From Dactylonectria macrodidyma (lineage: Eukaryota; Ascomycota; Sordariomycetes; Hypocreales; Nectriaceae), in the NCBI GenBank assembly GCA_020744425.1, contig JAGMUV010000004.1:3720001-3784000 (forward strand): a DNA stretch of 64,000 nucleotides. The letters run 5' to 3'. The notes under the pieces are model-generated. The model ran no database searches. It was not told the DNA's origin and saw nothing but the letters and a program-made list of their open reading frames with translations. Made by a program: the position numbers and the translations under genes. This document shows positions 22,696-34,684 of the stretch, one piece after another (position 1 is the stretch's first letter; every line of letters begins with the position of its first letter).

Positions 22696-23886
22696 TTACT
22701 CGCTTTCATCCTTTATGTTGAATGCAGCCATCATCTTGAACTTACGAAACGTTTGCAACGAATCTCGGTTTACCTTGCCATCCTTCTCGTTGGCCTCCTC
22801 GTTTGTGCTCAGGAGCATCATCAGTTGCAAAGCGTCTTCAGTTTTCAAGGCATCCTTTTCTAGCTTTTGGTCGATCTTTTTGCCGACAACCTGCCCGGCT
22901 TTGATGACCTGCTCGGCAATAATCGCGGCGATCTTGACAGGTTGCCCCGACTGGGAAGCGATGGTCAAGACGCCGCCCACAGCGACGAGTGCGATGCCGC
23001 CGACGATGGCAAGGGCCTTGACGAAGCCAGACCCAGTCTTCATGCCGGCCTTGGCGAGGGAGGCCGTGACTTTCGTGTTATTGTTGACTAATTCGGCTGC
23101 AGTGCTGAACTCTTCGATCATTTTTGGATCCTTCACAAGGAAGGCGTTCCGCCGCGGGCCGGTGACGCCTTTGGTCTTCCTGACGAGCGTATGGATGCTC
23201 TCGTCGACCTTCTCCAAACCTCTTTGGACGGCCTCCTGTATGGACTCGACGTTCGGCTCGCCCAGGGCGTCTCCTTCATTGTTGACGTAGTCAATGTCCG
23301 ATTGATTGACATTTTTGAGCCGGCGGTACCGCGGGATGCCGTAGGTCTTGAAGAGCTGGTTAATGTCTTCGACCGCCTGCACGGGATCGTCCGAGATTAT
23401 CTTTTCGTCGCCGTCGCCGTTGCTCTTGTTACTGTTCTCGCCGTCGTTCTCCCCGATATCAGGGTTGCCGTTCGCCCCCCCCTTGTTGGGCCGGGTCTTC
23501 GTCCGATTACCCTTTCCGGTCTTGCCATTGCTGTTCCCCGGGTTCTGGTGGGGTTCTTCAGAACCTCCGGAACCCTTGTTGTCGTTTTCATTGCTGGTCT
23601 CTGTGCTCTCGTAGGGTTCCTTGGAACCCTGGTTCTCGTCGCCATTGCCGGAATCTGGGTCCTCGTCGTCACTGCCGCCGGGACCCAGTCCACTTTGTTC
23701 GTTGCAGGTGGTGCGTTCCTTTTTCTTCAGTATTTTCTTTGCAGGCGACTTGCTAGTCGATTGGTCGCGACCGCCACCATTACGGCTATCGTCGTTGCCA
23801 TCCTCGTTTCCGACAGTGTTGTCCTTTTTCATGTCTCTGGACTTTCCTCGGCCGAGCCTTGGGTTGGGTTTACCATTGAAGCTCAT
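22696..23886 (-). CDS. acidic low-complexity protein with one hydrophobic segment, unknown function
   Basis: Single exon, 396 aa, ATG at 23886-23884. Residues ~1-160 are disordered and rich in Gly, Asn, Asp, Glu, Ser and Lys, with loosely repeated words (GNEDGNDD, GSEEPHQNPGNSNGKTGKGN). A charged helical part follows (EDINQLFKTYGIPRYRRLKN, VQRGLEKVDESIHTLVRKTKG). Near residue 300 there is one ~22-residue hydrophobic, Gly/Ala/Val-rich stretch (VKALAIVGGIALVAVGGVLTIA), then another helical tail. It could be a single-pass or pore-lining segment. There is no signal peptide and no family I recognise. It is transcribed divergently from the giant LamG gene across an 857-bp shared promoter region, so co-expression is possible but unproven. 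Confidence 0.6.
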   Translation of the reverse strand: MSFNGKPNPRLGRGKSRDMKKDNTVGNEDGNDDSRNGGGRDQSTSKSPAKKILKKKERTTCNEQSGLGPGGSDDEDPDSGNGDENQGSKEPYESTETSNENDNKGSGGSEEPHQNPGNSNGKTGKGNRTKTRPNKGGANGNPDIGENDGENSNKSNGDGDEKIISDDPVQAVEDINQLFKTYGIPRYRRLKNVNQSDIDYVNNEGDALGEPNVESIQEAVQRGLEKVDESIHTLVRKTKGVTGPRRNAFLVKDPKMIEEFSTAAELVNNNTKVTASLAKAGMKTGSGFVKALAIVGGIALVAVGGVLTIASQSGQPVKIAAIIAEQVIKAGQVVGKKIDQKLEKDALKTEDALQLMMLLSTNEEANEKDGKVNRDSLQTFRKFKMMAAFNIKDESE

Positions 23887-24743
23887 TTTCGAGTGCGAGT
23901 GGTGGTAGTTTCGCTAAAGATGTTTGAGAAGTGGGAGTGTAGGAGTCGATGGCCGCTGAAGCTGTTGAGAAAAGACGGTGATGGTCTCGCGATGATCTAT
24001 TAATACCACTCCATCGAATACAGGCCTGAGAGTCTAGCTCTACTATGTTTGAACTGTCATACGGTTCACTTGCAGAGTCATGGCAGTCAGCTTGGGAGGA
24101 TGCATTTCCTCGGGCAAACCGAGAGCGATGCTCCGTTTGACCAAGTGACTCTCATGGCCAGTTTGATTGGGGATAAGATGGCTTGGCACGTCTTTGCGAG
24201 CTCCAGTTTGGTGTTGTCACGACCCAATATTTGCGCCACATATTGGTTCAGATCCTGGGCATGGCGCTAAAGTGGGCTCCGTGTCTGTTATACTGTGCCC
24301 AGCTGCGCCAAAATGCATTCCTTGCTCCATACATGCTGGCAGACTATTAGCGAGGCTTGTCCAATACTTCCCGCCCGCAGCCGCCCGCACCGTTACGGAA
24401 ATGTTGAAAGTTCTAGACCAAGTTCCCAGCCAGCCATGTGCCAAACCCTCTTTTCTGTTTCTAGTTCCATGGTCATGAGCTTCGCTTAATTCGTATGATC
24501 CTAAGCGAAGCTGAATAGTTGTGGCATGTTTTTTTTCAGCTAGCATCAGTTTGCGGCAAGGGACTACTGTATGTCTGTCTATTGGACTTGGTATTTCAGG
24601 TTGTAGACTATTGACGTATGCCAAGTCCCGCATAGCTAAGTGTGGTGGTTCTCTCCCCTTGAGAATCATCTCGAGACCTCCACTTATACCAATCTATAAT
24701 GCACTCCTCGTTTACGGAGTAGGACTTCAACACTCATGCAATC
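23887..24743. promoter_or_regulatory. divergent promoter region between the 396-aa protein and the LamG protein
   Basis: 857 bp between two start codons facing away from each other. It contains a TACGGAGTA word at 24713-24721, 23 bp before the LamG ATG, and a short T-run near 24530. No gene is supported inside it. A shared upstream region is the only sequence-level hint that the two neighbours may be co-regulated. Confidence 0.4.
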
Positions 24744-27700
24744 ATGTCGCTTCAGGAAATCCTCGCTCCGAACTTGAACCGCTATATCGCGCAGTCGAAC
24801 GGTCGCTACCTCTCTACTCGCCTCGTCACTCACAATGGCATCACTATCGCCGTGGCCCTGGGCAAGGCAGAGGGTGGCTCGCTCTTCTTTGCATACTCAA
24901 TTCTGAACGCCGAGGAGGAGAATCAGGCAGCCAAGGAGCAGGCCTCGAAAACGGCGGCAGCGGCTGACCAGCTCGACTCGCAGTGTTGGTTCGAAAACGT
25001 AAAGCTGCTGCAGTTTCCGTCTGAGGTCAGGGTGATCGGCGAAGAAGCGGTTCCTGTTTACGAGATCCCAGCCATCGATCGCAGCAACCGCAAGGTTGTC
25101 CGCTCTCTGAGCCAGGTAGACAAGCTAAACACATGGCTCTCGTCCTCTCTGTGCCTGATGGACCCCGAAGTTTCCGACTTCCAAGTGCTCTCCGACGGTC
25201 GTTATGTGTACCTCTTCCGCCAGGGCGCGTCAGCAGCAGTCGCTTCGCCAAACCCGTTCATGACTGACAAGGAAGCCGGCGCACCGCCGGTGAACGGCAA
25301 TTTACTCTGCGACCGCTTCACGCTCGTCGGAACGACCCTCAGTCAGCCTCTGGAGGCCCGATACCAGCGTAGCTGCCAGAAACAGATCCCGCTCAACGAG
25401 AAGGACACGCTTCGCGTTAGGGACATCAATGACAAGAACTTTTACGAACCGACGCACTCGCTCCGCTTCGTTCAGGACCTCGCCCACGGCCGCTTCTGCG
25501 TCCTCCGAGCTCCCACCGTGATCAACGACGTGGCCAAGTGGATGATCTTTGCCTACTCTCGCAGGTCGGGTCAGATCGAGTGTCTGACTGCCGATGTTGC
25601 GTCGGACGGTCTGTTCGACCTTCACGGTCACGTGTATTACACATGCGACTCAGACAAGCACGCAAAAACCTTCGCCAACGGTCCGGGGTCCTGTACGGCT
25701 TCAAGAATGGACACTGGGCGAACATGCAACAACGCGCGAGTTCCAATCTTACCTAAGACGCCGGCGTCTAAGCGCGCGGTGCAATTGGACGGTGGGGTGG
25801 CACTTCATCTCCCCGATACCATCAATCTTTCTGGCCTGGCAAACGGCTTCACGCTCGAAGCCTGGGTGAACCCGACATCTTTCGGGGACGACACCGAGGG
25901 CCCGGCAGAAACACCTGAGGGGGGTTCTTTCTTCTGTCTGTTTTCTCAGGAATCTGGCGATAGCCCCGGGGTTTTCCTGGACCATGAGCTTCGGCTCGTG
26001 CTTCGCACTGGACAGAAGAATGAAATCCTCGTCAAGACAAACACGGGTCTTATCAAGTTCGACGAGTGGAATCACGTAGCCGTCACCTACAACACCACTA
26101 GCGAGACTTATGAGCTGGCCATCAACGGCGTGGCAGCTGGCTCTGTCTCCTCTCCAATAAAGCCAGGCCAGTTGACCTGTCTCGGATTCCAGCCAAAGGA
26201 GCCTGAAAGTTCCTTTAGAGGGCTCCTCGACGAAGTGCGCCTTTGGAGCCGTCCCCTTCATCCATCGACCATCAAAGTCCGCATGTCCAACCGCGCCACG
26301 GGCATGGAACCCGACCTGGAGTCGTGTTGGCACTTTGACGAAGAATCTGGCACAACAGCCTATGATGCAACTCTAAACAACCGCGAACTGAGAATTGTGC
26401 CCATCGGAGGTGGCTTGATGCCTTCAGAGGTCTGGACACGGTCTGTTGCGCCTATGGTGGCGAGTTACGGCCTCGCGCGGAGAATTCTGCGTCTACCTTC
26501 CACCGTGGAGATCAAAGGCGGTCTCGGTGCCACCATCTACAATGAGCAAGTCGCCGTCTCGGAGGAGAAGCCCGAGACAGAAGAAGGCTCAGAGTCTAGT
26601 AGTAACACCGAACCGAAGCACATGAAGCGTGGCGCGAGGGTATTGTTGTGCTTCGTGACGCGCACAAGCAACTCGCCTCTGCGTCTAGCGGTCCTTGACT
26701 TCGGTTTGCTGTCCGACGGCACACTCCCGGACACGCCGGCGTCTATCCCTCTACCGGCCCTAAGCATGCATCATTTGTCCTCTTCTCCCACTGACGCGAA
26801 GACGGGCCAACCAGGGTCGCGTGTGTCCACGGCTCTCCTCTACGTCGGGAGCCAAGGCATGGAGATGTTCGGCGGAATCCTGGCCTTTGAGGCTGCGGAG
26901 TGCGGGACTGACGCACCATGCCCCTTCGAGTCTGCCATGGGCACTGTGACCATCTTTTTCAGGGCCCAGGGTCGCTGGAATGGCGCCTTTTCGGCGCTCA
27001 ACTACCACGTCTCTCGCAGCGTCGTTGCCGCGACGATTCCACCCTCGATCCTGGGCGGACACGAGGGCTTGCTTGCGACGAGTAAGCTTCGGCAGGCCAA
27101 GAACCTCGTCCTTCAGACGGAGCCGTGTCCATGGGCTCCAGCACATTTGGCCGTCAATCTCACGTTGACGGCGAATATGGCTGATGGCAAGACAATGGTC
27201 GAGACGTGGAGAGGTGAGCAGAAATTCCTCTTGGCATCTCCTTTCCTTTCCTCTTCAACTTAACGTGTTAACCCTGAATGAAACAGCTCTCCCTCCTCAG
27301 CTAGACAAGTTGTGCAGCCTCCTAAACGGTACCAGCTCGATGACAGCAGATACTGTTGGTACAGTGGCTCAGCTGAACCAAATTATAGTAAGTACCTTTC
27401 TAACCTCAAGGTCCACGCCATCAATGGTAGGGCAAGACTTCTCTCCGTGGCTACTTTCTAACCAATATCACACAATCCAATAGACAGATGGTTACGCACA
27501 GGAAAAGACACCGCCAACTGAGCTCGTTCTTGAGAAGACTCTCGTCAATCCAATTGCGGCAGGAACATGCCTTGGTGTCGGTTTTCGTAGCTACATGGTG
27601 TTCTCGGACTCAAAAGCCGGCGACAAGGCTCTCGTGGTGTTGCTGTACAAAGACCTGAGGCCAAAGGGAAGGCCGCCCGGAAAAGGCGTTGAGGTCATAT

Positions 27701-30700
27701 CTATGGGTTACGACCACGACGTGCTGGTCACCTGCGAAGGCAAGCCCGCCGGCGACTTTTCTCTTGGCTCGAGCCTTGTAGCCATGGCTTGGTCTCCATC
27801 TACTATGGTCTCCGGCCAGGCCGTGGTGGCACCAGCCTCATCGATTCAAGCACCTGGAACCAGCTTCATCACCGCCGGCGGCCAGAGTCCGGCCTTTAGC
27901 TCCCCGCCCGGCTCGACGGCCCTTCGACTCAATGGCAGCACCGTCTACTCAATGCTCGAGGACGGAGTGACCACAGCTCCTTGCCCTGGCATCTGCTTTG
28001 AGAGCTGGATCAAAGTCGAACGCGCCTCTGGTAACACGATTGCAGTAGCATACACGTCCGAGCACTCACCGCGTGCCGACTGCTCGCCCAAAGAGGAGCA
28101 GACTTTCGTCCTCGGTGTCCCCCAGGCATCCAGCAGCAGCAGTATATACGACGTGGTAGGAAATATCAACGGCTTGCGATTCCTCATCAAGCAACACTCG
28201 GCCTTGAAGCTAGGACAGTGGGCACATTTTGCCTGTTCGGCCCAGAACACCTTTGCTCTCGAGTGTTCGGGTAGTGAATACATTGACAAAAGCCGCCGAG
28301 TGGAACGTCTCTGACTTCTCGCTGGCCTTCACTCTACAACTCAACAAGAGAAGCTCCGGCGACCAGACTATCCTCATCAAATCTGAGAGCCTCACCGGCT
28401 CTACGCCCATGCACGTCAAGATCACGTCGGACCTCCAGCTCCAGCTCTCGTACTGGGCCGCGGACGAAGACGGCGCCAATCCGCAACAGCGCAACTTCTT
28501 CTCGCCAAAAGAGAAGCCCTTCGCTACTGGCGAGGCATACAAAGTCTTCATCTCACGCAAGCTCGTCTACGTAAACAAACCCAATGCAGCCCCAAGATCG
28601 TACCAGCTGGTCACAATGCGTGCCTGGCGCTCCGACGGAAGCATTCATTTGCAATTAACTCCGGACAACGTCTCCGAACTCACGAAACGAGAGACCGGGG
28701 CTAAGCCAACGGGCTTGCTCAACACCGGAGCTCACCAGACTCACGGCCCTGCGCAGGGGAACGAAGCGCCACTTTGGCTTGGTGGCGCGTCGTGGAGCCA
28801 AGGGCTACAAGGCGTCATCGGGTGCGTCAAACTATACTCATCGGCGATTCCAGCGCCCGCATCTGCGCTGGACCTGTACGCCGCTTCTGAAAACACCACC
28901 GGCGTTATCGGCTCGTGGTCGTGTCGCAATCCTGGCGGCCTCAGTCTCATCGATGACTTGGGTCGCAACCATGGCAAGTTCAAAGGCGACCTGCGCTGGC
29001 TCCTCAGTCCTTACAAGCCGGACCACCAGCTCTCCGTCTTTGTCAACGGGGTCCGCGTCAAGAATGAGCAGCCAAATTCCGCCAATGAGGCCCTGCTGAT
29101 GCAGATGACTCCGGCAGGACCGCACCAGCTGACACTCGGAAACGCCCTGGTCGTTGGCGGCGACGACCAAAGTCGCTTCCTTGGGCTTCCAATTGACTTC
29201 TCTGGTGAGTTTGACGAGATGCGCATCTGGAATGTACCACGCACCAAGGAGAATATTTGCGATTCGCTGCATACCCGACTGACCGAGGTCCCCGTGGACA
29301 TGGCTGTCTACCTGCCATTTGATGACGCAAATGCCGAGACCTCGCTGGGGAGTGAGGCTCAGGTGGACGACGATGCCATTCTCGCCGACGCCTCGGTCAA
29401 CTGCTTCCGCTTGACGCCCCTGTTCGGGGCTGCGACGACCAAAGTAGCTTCCGAGGCGCCCATCGGCCACGACTCTCCTTGTGTCAATCACACACTCGGC
29501 TCTGTCGCCGGCCAGTTACGTGGAGTCATGACATATGCCGGGCCCTCGGTGGCCGAGTATGGTGATGTGCAGATCAGTACCAGCGGCGCCATGGAAGGCA
29601 GCTTCAAACGCGCCTACTCGTACATCGAGGCCAACGGCGGGTGGTGCCTGGTGACGGGCTTCCGCATCGGTGCGCTCAAGACCGAATGGGTCGGCCAGGT
29701 TCAGACATCGCCAACCCTCATTGGCTTTATCGAGGGCGCGCCGCCTCTCCCGGTCGATACTTTCGTCGAACCCAACAGCCGACCGACGACGTCGGTCCGA
29801 TTCCGTAACACCAAACGCTGCACCTACACATACAGCTCGCGCTTCGAACATATCAGCAGCATTGATCTCTCAATCGTCCAGGGCGCCGGAGCCAAGTGGC
29901 AGGTCAGCGCCGGCATGGGTGTCGAGACCGAGGTGGGCTCGGGTCAGGTCAAGTTGGCGTCGAAGCGCGTCCTTGATGTCTCGGGTAGCCTGGTTAACAA
30001 CGAAGTTCGGACGTCGACGACAAACGTCAACATGGAGATTGGCGTCCAGCTGACGGGCGTGTGGAAGGAAGACGATAAGGACTCAAACAAGGAGACCTTT
30101 GAGCCCTCCAACACAGGTCTCGCGCTCGTCGAGAGCGAGGTCGCCGACGTCTTTGCGCTTCGGCTCCAGATGCGCGGTCCAATCTCGCCTCTCGTCGCCT
30201 ACCAGATGCGACCCAACCCCGACATTCCCAAAGACCGCAATCTGGTTTCATTTGAGATCAATCGCGCCTACACCAAGCAGGGCTGCCTCGATGGCCGCCG
30301 CGGCTTGACCAACGACCCGGACTACCCCCCCATGTCGTCGGCCCCCAAGGACGCATCGTACTACAAGCCCGTCGAGGCCTACGCCCTCCGCGAGCGCATC
30401 CGCCGTGCCGAGGAACAGCGTCAGGGCGAGTTCGACCGTCACTCGCTGCTCTACTCGAATAACCTCCCTCAACGAACGCGCCGCAACATATGTAACTCGT
30501 ACGTCTGGACGGCGGATGGCGGCACATTCCAGGAGACGCACTCGACGCTCGACATGGTTCAGTCCGAAGTCGGTGGTAACCTGAACACCAAAATCGGCAA
30601 TGGCATCTCAGTCGACATGGAGCTGGCCTTCAGCGGCTTCATGAGCACCGTTGACGTGGACGCCATGTACAGCGCCCACTTCAACTTCATGATGACCAAA

Positions 30701-31285
30701 GAGCAGACGTCGGACGAGGGGTTCGAGCTGGATGCCGATCCGCCTCCACCCGTCGATATCAGGTACAAAGACCCAGAGACGGCCAATTACGTCAAGAGAC
30801 CCGGCGCCGTCGACGCGTACAGGTGGATGAGTTTCTGGCTGGAGCCAAGTGTCGAGGCTACTGATACGTTCTTCGAGCAGGTCCTCGACCCAGTCTGGCT
30901 CGAAAACTCACCCGAGCCCAACGCTAGGCTCCTGCGCTCTCTACGCGAGGGTCTGGCTAAAGAGACTGGCAATGCGCGGACTAAAGCCTGGCGCGTCCTG
31001 CACCGCTGCACCTACGTTAGCCGTGTGCCCGAGAAGGTCGAACAGCGCCCTGCAGCGCTTGCAAACGTCGAGGGGGAGAAGAAGTCAACGCTGCTGGCCG
31101 ACGTGGCGTGCAACTGGCTCCTGCTCCAGAAGCTTGAACCCTTTGCGCGCGGTGTCGAGTCGAGGGCGAAACTCGCCACCGTTCTAAAACCTCACGTTTC
31201 GAGGCTGTTCCCTAGCTTGATTGCCCAGACGCGGCTGTATATTCAGGTGCTGAACCTGGTGGCGGATTATGTTGGGCTTGTTTGA
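24744..31285 (+). CDS. giant LamG (concanavalin A-like) domain protein, with one frame break
   Basis: Exons 24744-27213, 27287-27387 and 27484-31285 (introns GTGAGC...CAG and GTAAGT...TAG, both in phase). Allowing one frame correction, the product is about 2,120 aa. The N-terminal ~330 aa are unassigned. LamG-type jelly-roll domains follow: one at ~345-560 (RAVQLDGGVALHLPDTI, EWNHVAVTYNTTSETYELAI, RGLLDEVRLWSRPL), one around 27900-28260 (ALRLNGSTVYSML, LKLGQWAHFACSAQ), and one from ~28270 to 29280 (FSGEFDEMRIWNVP). The C-terminal ~650 aa carry GFIEGAPP and PNPDIPKDRNLVSFEINRAY blocks; I recall similar blocks in bacterial LamG proteins. At about 28286-28291 (GACAAAAGCCGCC) frame 1 runs out after SEYIDK and the coding signal resumes in frame 2 as AAEWNVSDFSLAF. 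That is one extra A in an A-run: a real mutation or an assembly error. No signal peptide. Function unknown; glycan binding is inferred. Confidence 0.75.
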
Positions 31286-32659
31286 TCTTGTCTCGTTGCT
31301 TTCAGCAGATTTGTACGTATTGTATTTGTCAACGATTATGGTGTTGGACCAGTGTATTTTCCTAACTTTCTGTCTCAGAGGGGCGGGCAGACATCCTGGG
31401 CTCACTGAGGCCGGAATCCTCCCACTGCCAGAACAGCACCCCTCTGCGTACGAGAAGTAGCCTCGTCTCAAGGTGCCCAGTATGTCACTATTTTAGGGTA
31501 CAATTTGAGGGTTAATTCCATATTGGCGAAGGGGAATAAGAGATGGAGAATATGGCAATACGTCGAATGCAAGGTGTTATCCGACTCTCTGTGACGGCTA
31601 GACTCACCACTTCGAAACGGTAGAGGACATGTCACCCATCAATCCTTTTACCGCGGAAAGAAATTAAGCTTATTCACGCTTATTTTATGCTTCTACTGGG
31701 GCTTAGGATAGCTGATGTGTCGTGTTTGATTCTATTCATGTCGCTTTTCGCCTGCCATTTCATTTCATACCCAAGTAGTATTTTATAGACGCATCCAACA
31801 CGACTCGTGCTCCATGGGCTCTTGCTAGCCATCCATAAACATGCGACCTCTTTTTATACGTTAGTAAATAATAGGACAGTGTGACGGCTGGGCCTAGTCT
31901 GGTGATCTAGGGTAGGTAGGTCTGGGGCGTGAGGTGTATGATCGGCTCGTTATGAGTGTAGCAGCTCTCTTCACCCATCCAATCTTGCACTTTCGAAGTG
32001 GGGACTCAGTCGATACGCTTCTTATGCTCTAGTTAGTGAGCGTGAGAACCCTTTGAAAATGTCAACCTGAGGCGCAACATGCAGTCATCATAAGCCCTCT
32101 CTTTGTTGTGAGTGATTTGTCTCATGTCTGCTAGATACTCAGCATTCTTCCTACCATTGGATGCCGAACTCGCAAGCACTTCAGCCACAGCTCTTTTGGG
32201 AAGCTTCTGGCTTACCTACACGAGGCTCGGCTGCAAGTTGCTCACTCGGTGTGATATTGAAAGCAGGCTGTCAACTTCCATCCAATCACAGCAGCCGTGT
32301 TTCATCATGTGCTGAACCAAACGTATATCGTTCCAATCAGCGAACCCTCCAGCCCTACCACACCGATCTCAAGCTGGCTTGCGTATACGCTAAAAATGCC
32401 TCTGATGCAACTGAGCTGAGCAGGGGGGTTCATTAAGGCAATATGTTTGGTTGCCTTATTTTGCTTTTTAGATGCCGTATTGAGTCCACCGGCATTCATC
32501 CCGGCGGATTGAAACGAAAAGAGCGCATGGTCTTCCTACTTAAACCGTTGAAGCAACTTGGAATCAGTTTCGATCTGCCCTTTCCCTTACCACCCGGTTC
32601 CCTCCTCCTACCTCCTTCCCATCTGCCCTGGACAATTCTTTCACTGTCAATTTTACAAC
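31286..32659. other. intergenic region upstream of kinase A
   Basis: 1.37 kb with no supported gene. An 8-bp perfect inverted repeat (TAAGGCAA at 32434-32441, TTGCCTTA at 32451-32458, 9-bp loop) lies about 200 bp before the kinase ATG. The last 80 bp are CT-rich, as expected for a fungal leader. Confidence 0.5.
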
Positions 32660-34684
32660 ATGGGCGACAACAATGCTCTTCCCAAGGTCATAGTTTCCTC
32701 TAGCGAAAGACCCTTGGATGAGGCGATCACTGAGATCGCTGAAGAGCAGGGATCTAGATACACATATGAAGGTGATGGCCTCGTTCCTATTGTTGATATT
32801 GGGGATAACACGCTTGGATCTCTGCTCAGATACTACGAGATTTACGGTATTGATGGCCGTTACTGGACACCGAAATTGCTGCGTCACATTCTGTCCAGAG
32901 ATCGAGTCGAGGCGGAAGTCAAGAGAACGAAGCAGAGTTGGGGCGACTCTGATATTCAGTATTTTGTCGATGCTGTTTATCCGAAAGATGAAATCACGGG
33001 AACGAAGTCGTACTTGAGAATCTTTGCGCTCCTGGTCCTCGCAGAACGAGTGAGGGATCTGGCTAAATTCATCCGTCACGGGGTCTGTGACGAGAAACTG
33101 CCCATCGCGATTGTTCAAACCCGCACGCAACGGTTGGTTTATCTAGAAAGAGACAAGTCGAAGCCCCTTGAGTGCTTCGAAGGCTGGAGTGACAACGACA
33201 AGGAGTGTTTCGAAAGGAATCAATGGAGCGTCACGGCCCCATTCTTTGATCTAACAAAGGAGAGAATCTGCAAAGAGTTTCACCTTCATCATAGCACATT
33301 CCGGCCATGGCGGAAGTCAGAAGATTCCGCCGCATTAGAAAATTGTGGCGCATATGGAGCAGTGACTCTGGTCGAATTCCATCCCACAAGTCATTCTTTC
33401 CACAACGCCCTTACTGGGGTAAGCCTAGCCTGTGAAGCGAGTCACCCATTTCGTGTGCTAAACTCACATCACCCTTCAAAAGATCAAGTTGGGCAGAAGC
33501 AGACTTGCCATAAAGACGCTTTATGACGCCAAGTTCAACGACGAGCAACAATTTCGCAGAGAGCTCGATCAATTGAAGCGATTCAGCGGCTTCGTACACG
33601 AGCATCTGGTGACCACGTTGGGAGCCTTCAAGCAGGGTGGCCAATGGAACTTCATCTTCCCAAGTGCGGCTTACGACCTTGAAAAGTACTTGGAACAACA
33701 AAACCCCCCATGGAATCGAAGGACAGTGACTTGGGCTTCTAAACAACTTTGGGGAATAATGGGAGCGCTCGACACAATACACAATCCACAGCACCTCCAT
33801 GTAAGTGGCAAAGGCGAGAAGAGGTACGGCAGGCATGGAGACATCAAGTGCGACAACATCCTTTGCTTCCAGGTAGCAGGAGCGTCCGATCAGTACGTCC
33901 TGGTCATCTCTGACTTTGGTTTATCGGACTTCAATCGCGATACAAGCCGGTCCAACATTCCAAACCAGAGAATCCCCGCTGTTCCAGGTTACCGCCCACC
34001 TGAGTGCGATATCAAGGGAGGCCTCGTTTCCAGAGCTTACGATATATGGACTATGGGCTGCCTGTTCCTCGAATTCCTCACCTGGCTTCTGGGAGGCCCA
34101 ACCTGCCTCAAGGAATTTCAACATAAAAGGGAGACCACATTCATCACTGGATCAAAGAACAACATCTTCTTTGATTTGATGACCTGCGAAGAGGAAGGCC
34201 CCGGAGTTTACGTGGCCCAGGTCAAGCTTGAGGTCACCGAGGTGAGTCTTGAAAACCATTACAGAGTAGTTGCCCATGCTAATCATGACAGTGGATCCAA
34301 CGTCTACGACGCGACAAGAATTGTTCCCGCTTCATTCATGATGTTCTGGACCTGATCCAGATGGAAATGCTGGTTGTTCTGGAGAATAACGAGGGACAGT
34401 CGTCAGGTAAAAGGTCTTCGTCGGGAGAGCTCAAAGACAAACTTGAGCGCATTCGACTTAAGTGTGCCAAGGAGGGCGACGGCGGCTATGGTACGTTGGG
34501 CGTTACAGAGGACAAAGATCCCCTGACTGTTCCAGCTGTCGAGGTAGCTCTTAATGAGTTCGCCACGAAGATGGTCCTCGAACAGAAGCCACGACTGAGA
34601 GATCACAAAGGAAAAAAGAAAAAGTCTATGCTGCCTGATCAATTCAAGGAGATCGACAATTGGCCCGACCCGAAGGATGGATGA
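32660..34684 (+). CDS. protein kinase A of the kinase/CorA-like locus (non-RD Ser/Thr kinase-like)
   Basis: Three exons: 32660-33418, 33483-34241 and 34292-34684; introns 33419-33482 (GTAAGC...AAAG) and 34242-34291 (GTGAGT, GCTAAT branch, ACAG) are in phase. The product is 636 aa. I use ATG 32660 (CAACATGG); the longer upstream frame has only a TTG. Residues ~1-240 form a region also found in kinase B (FALLVLAERVRDLAKFIRHG; NQWSVTAPFF). The kinase domain has a degenerate glycine loop (NCGAYGAV), Lys264 in LAIKTL, the catalytic loop HGDIKCDN (His371, Asp373, Asn378), DFG at 397-399 and PPE instead of APE. Gly before the catalytic Asp makes it non-RD. The C-terminal tail is Lys-rich (KGKKKKS). 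The essential residues are present, so it is probably active. Likely a cytosolic signalling protein; substrate unknown. Confidence 0.85.

Noticed and set aside
28271..28293. 22-nt intron (GTAG...AAAAG) to explain the LamG frame change
   Set aside because: Far below the usual minimum of about 45 nt for fungal introns, and it lacks room for a branch site.
32558..32659. N-terminal extension of kinase A
   Set aside because: It starts with TTG and is in the CT-rich leader; ATG 32660 has the better context.
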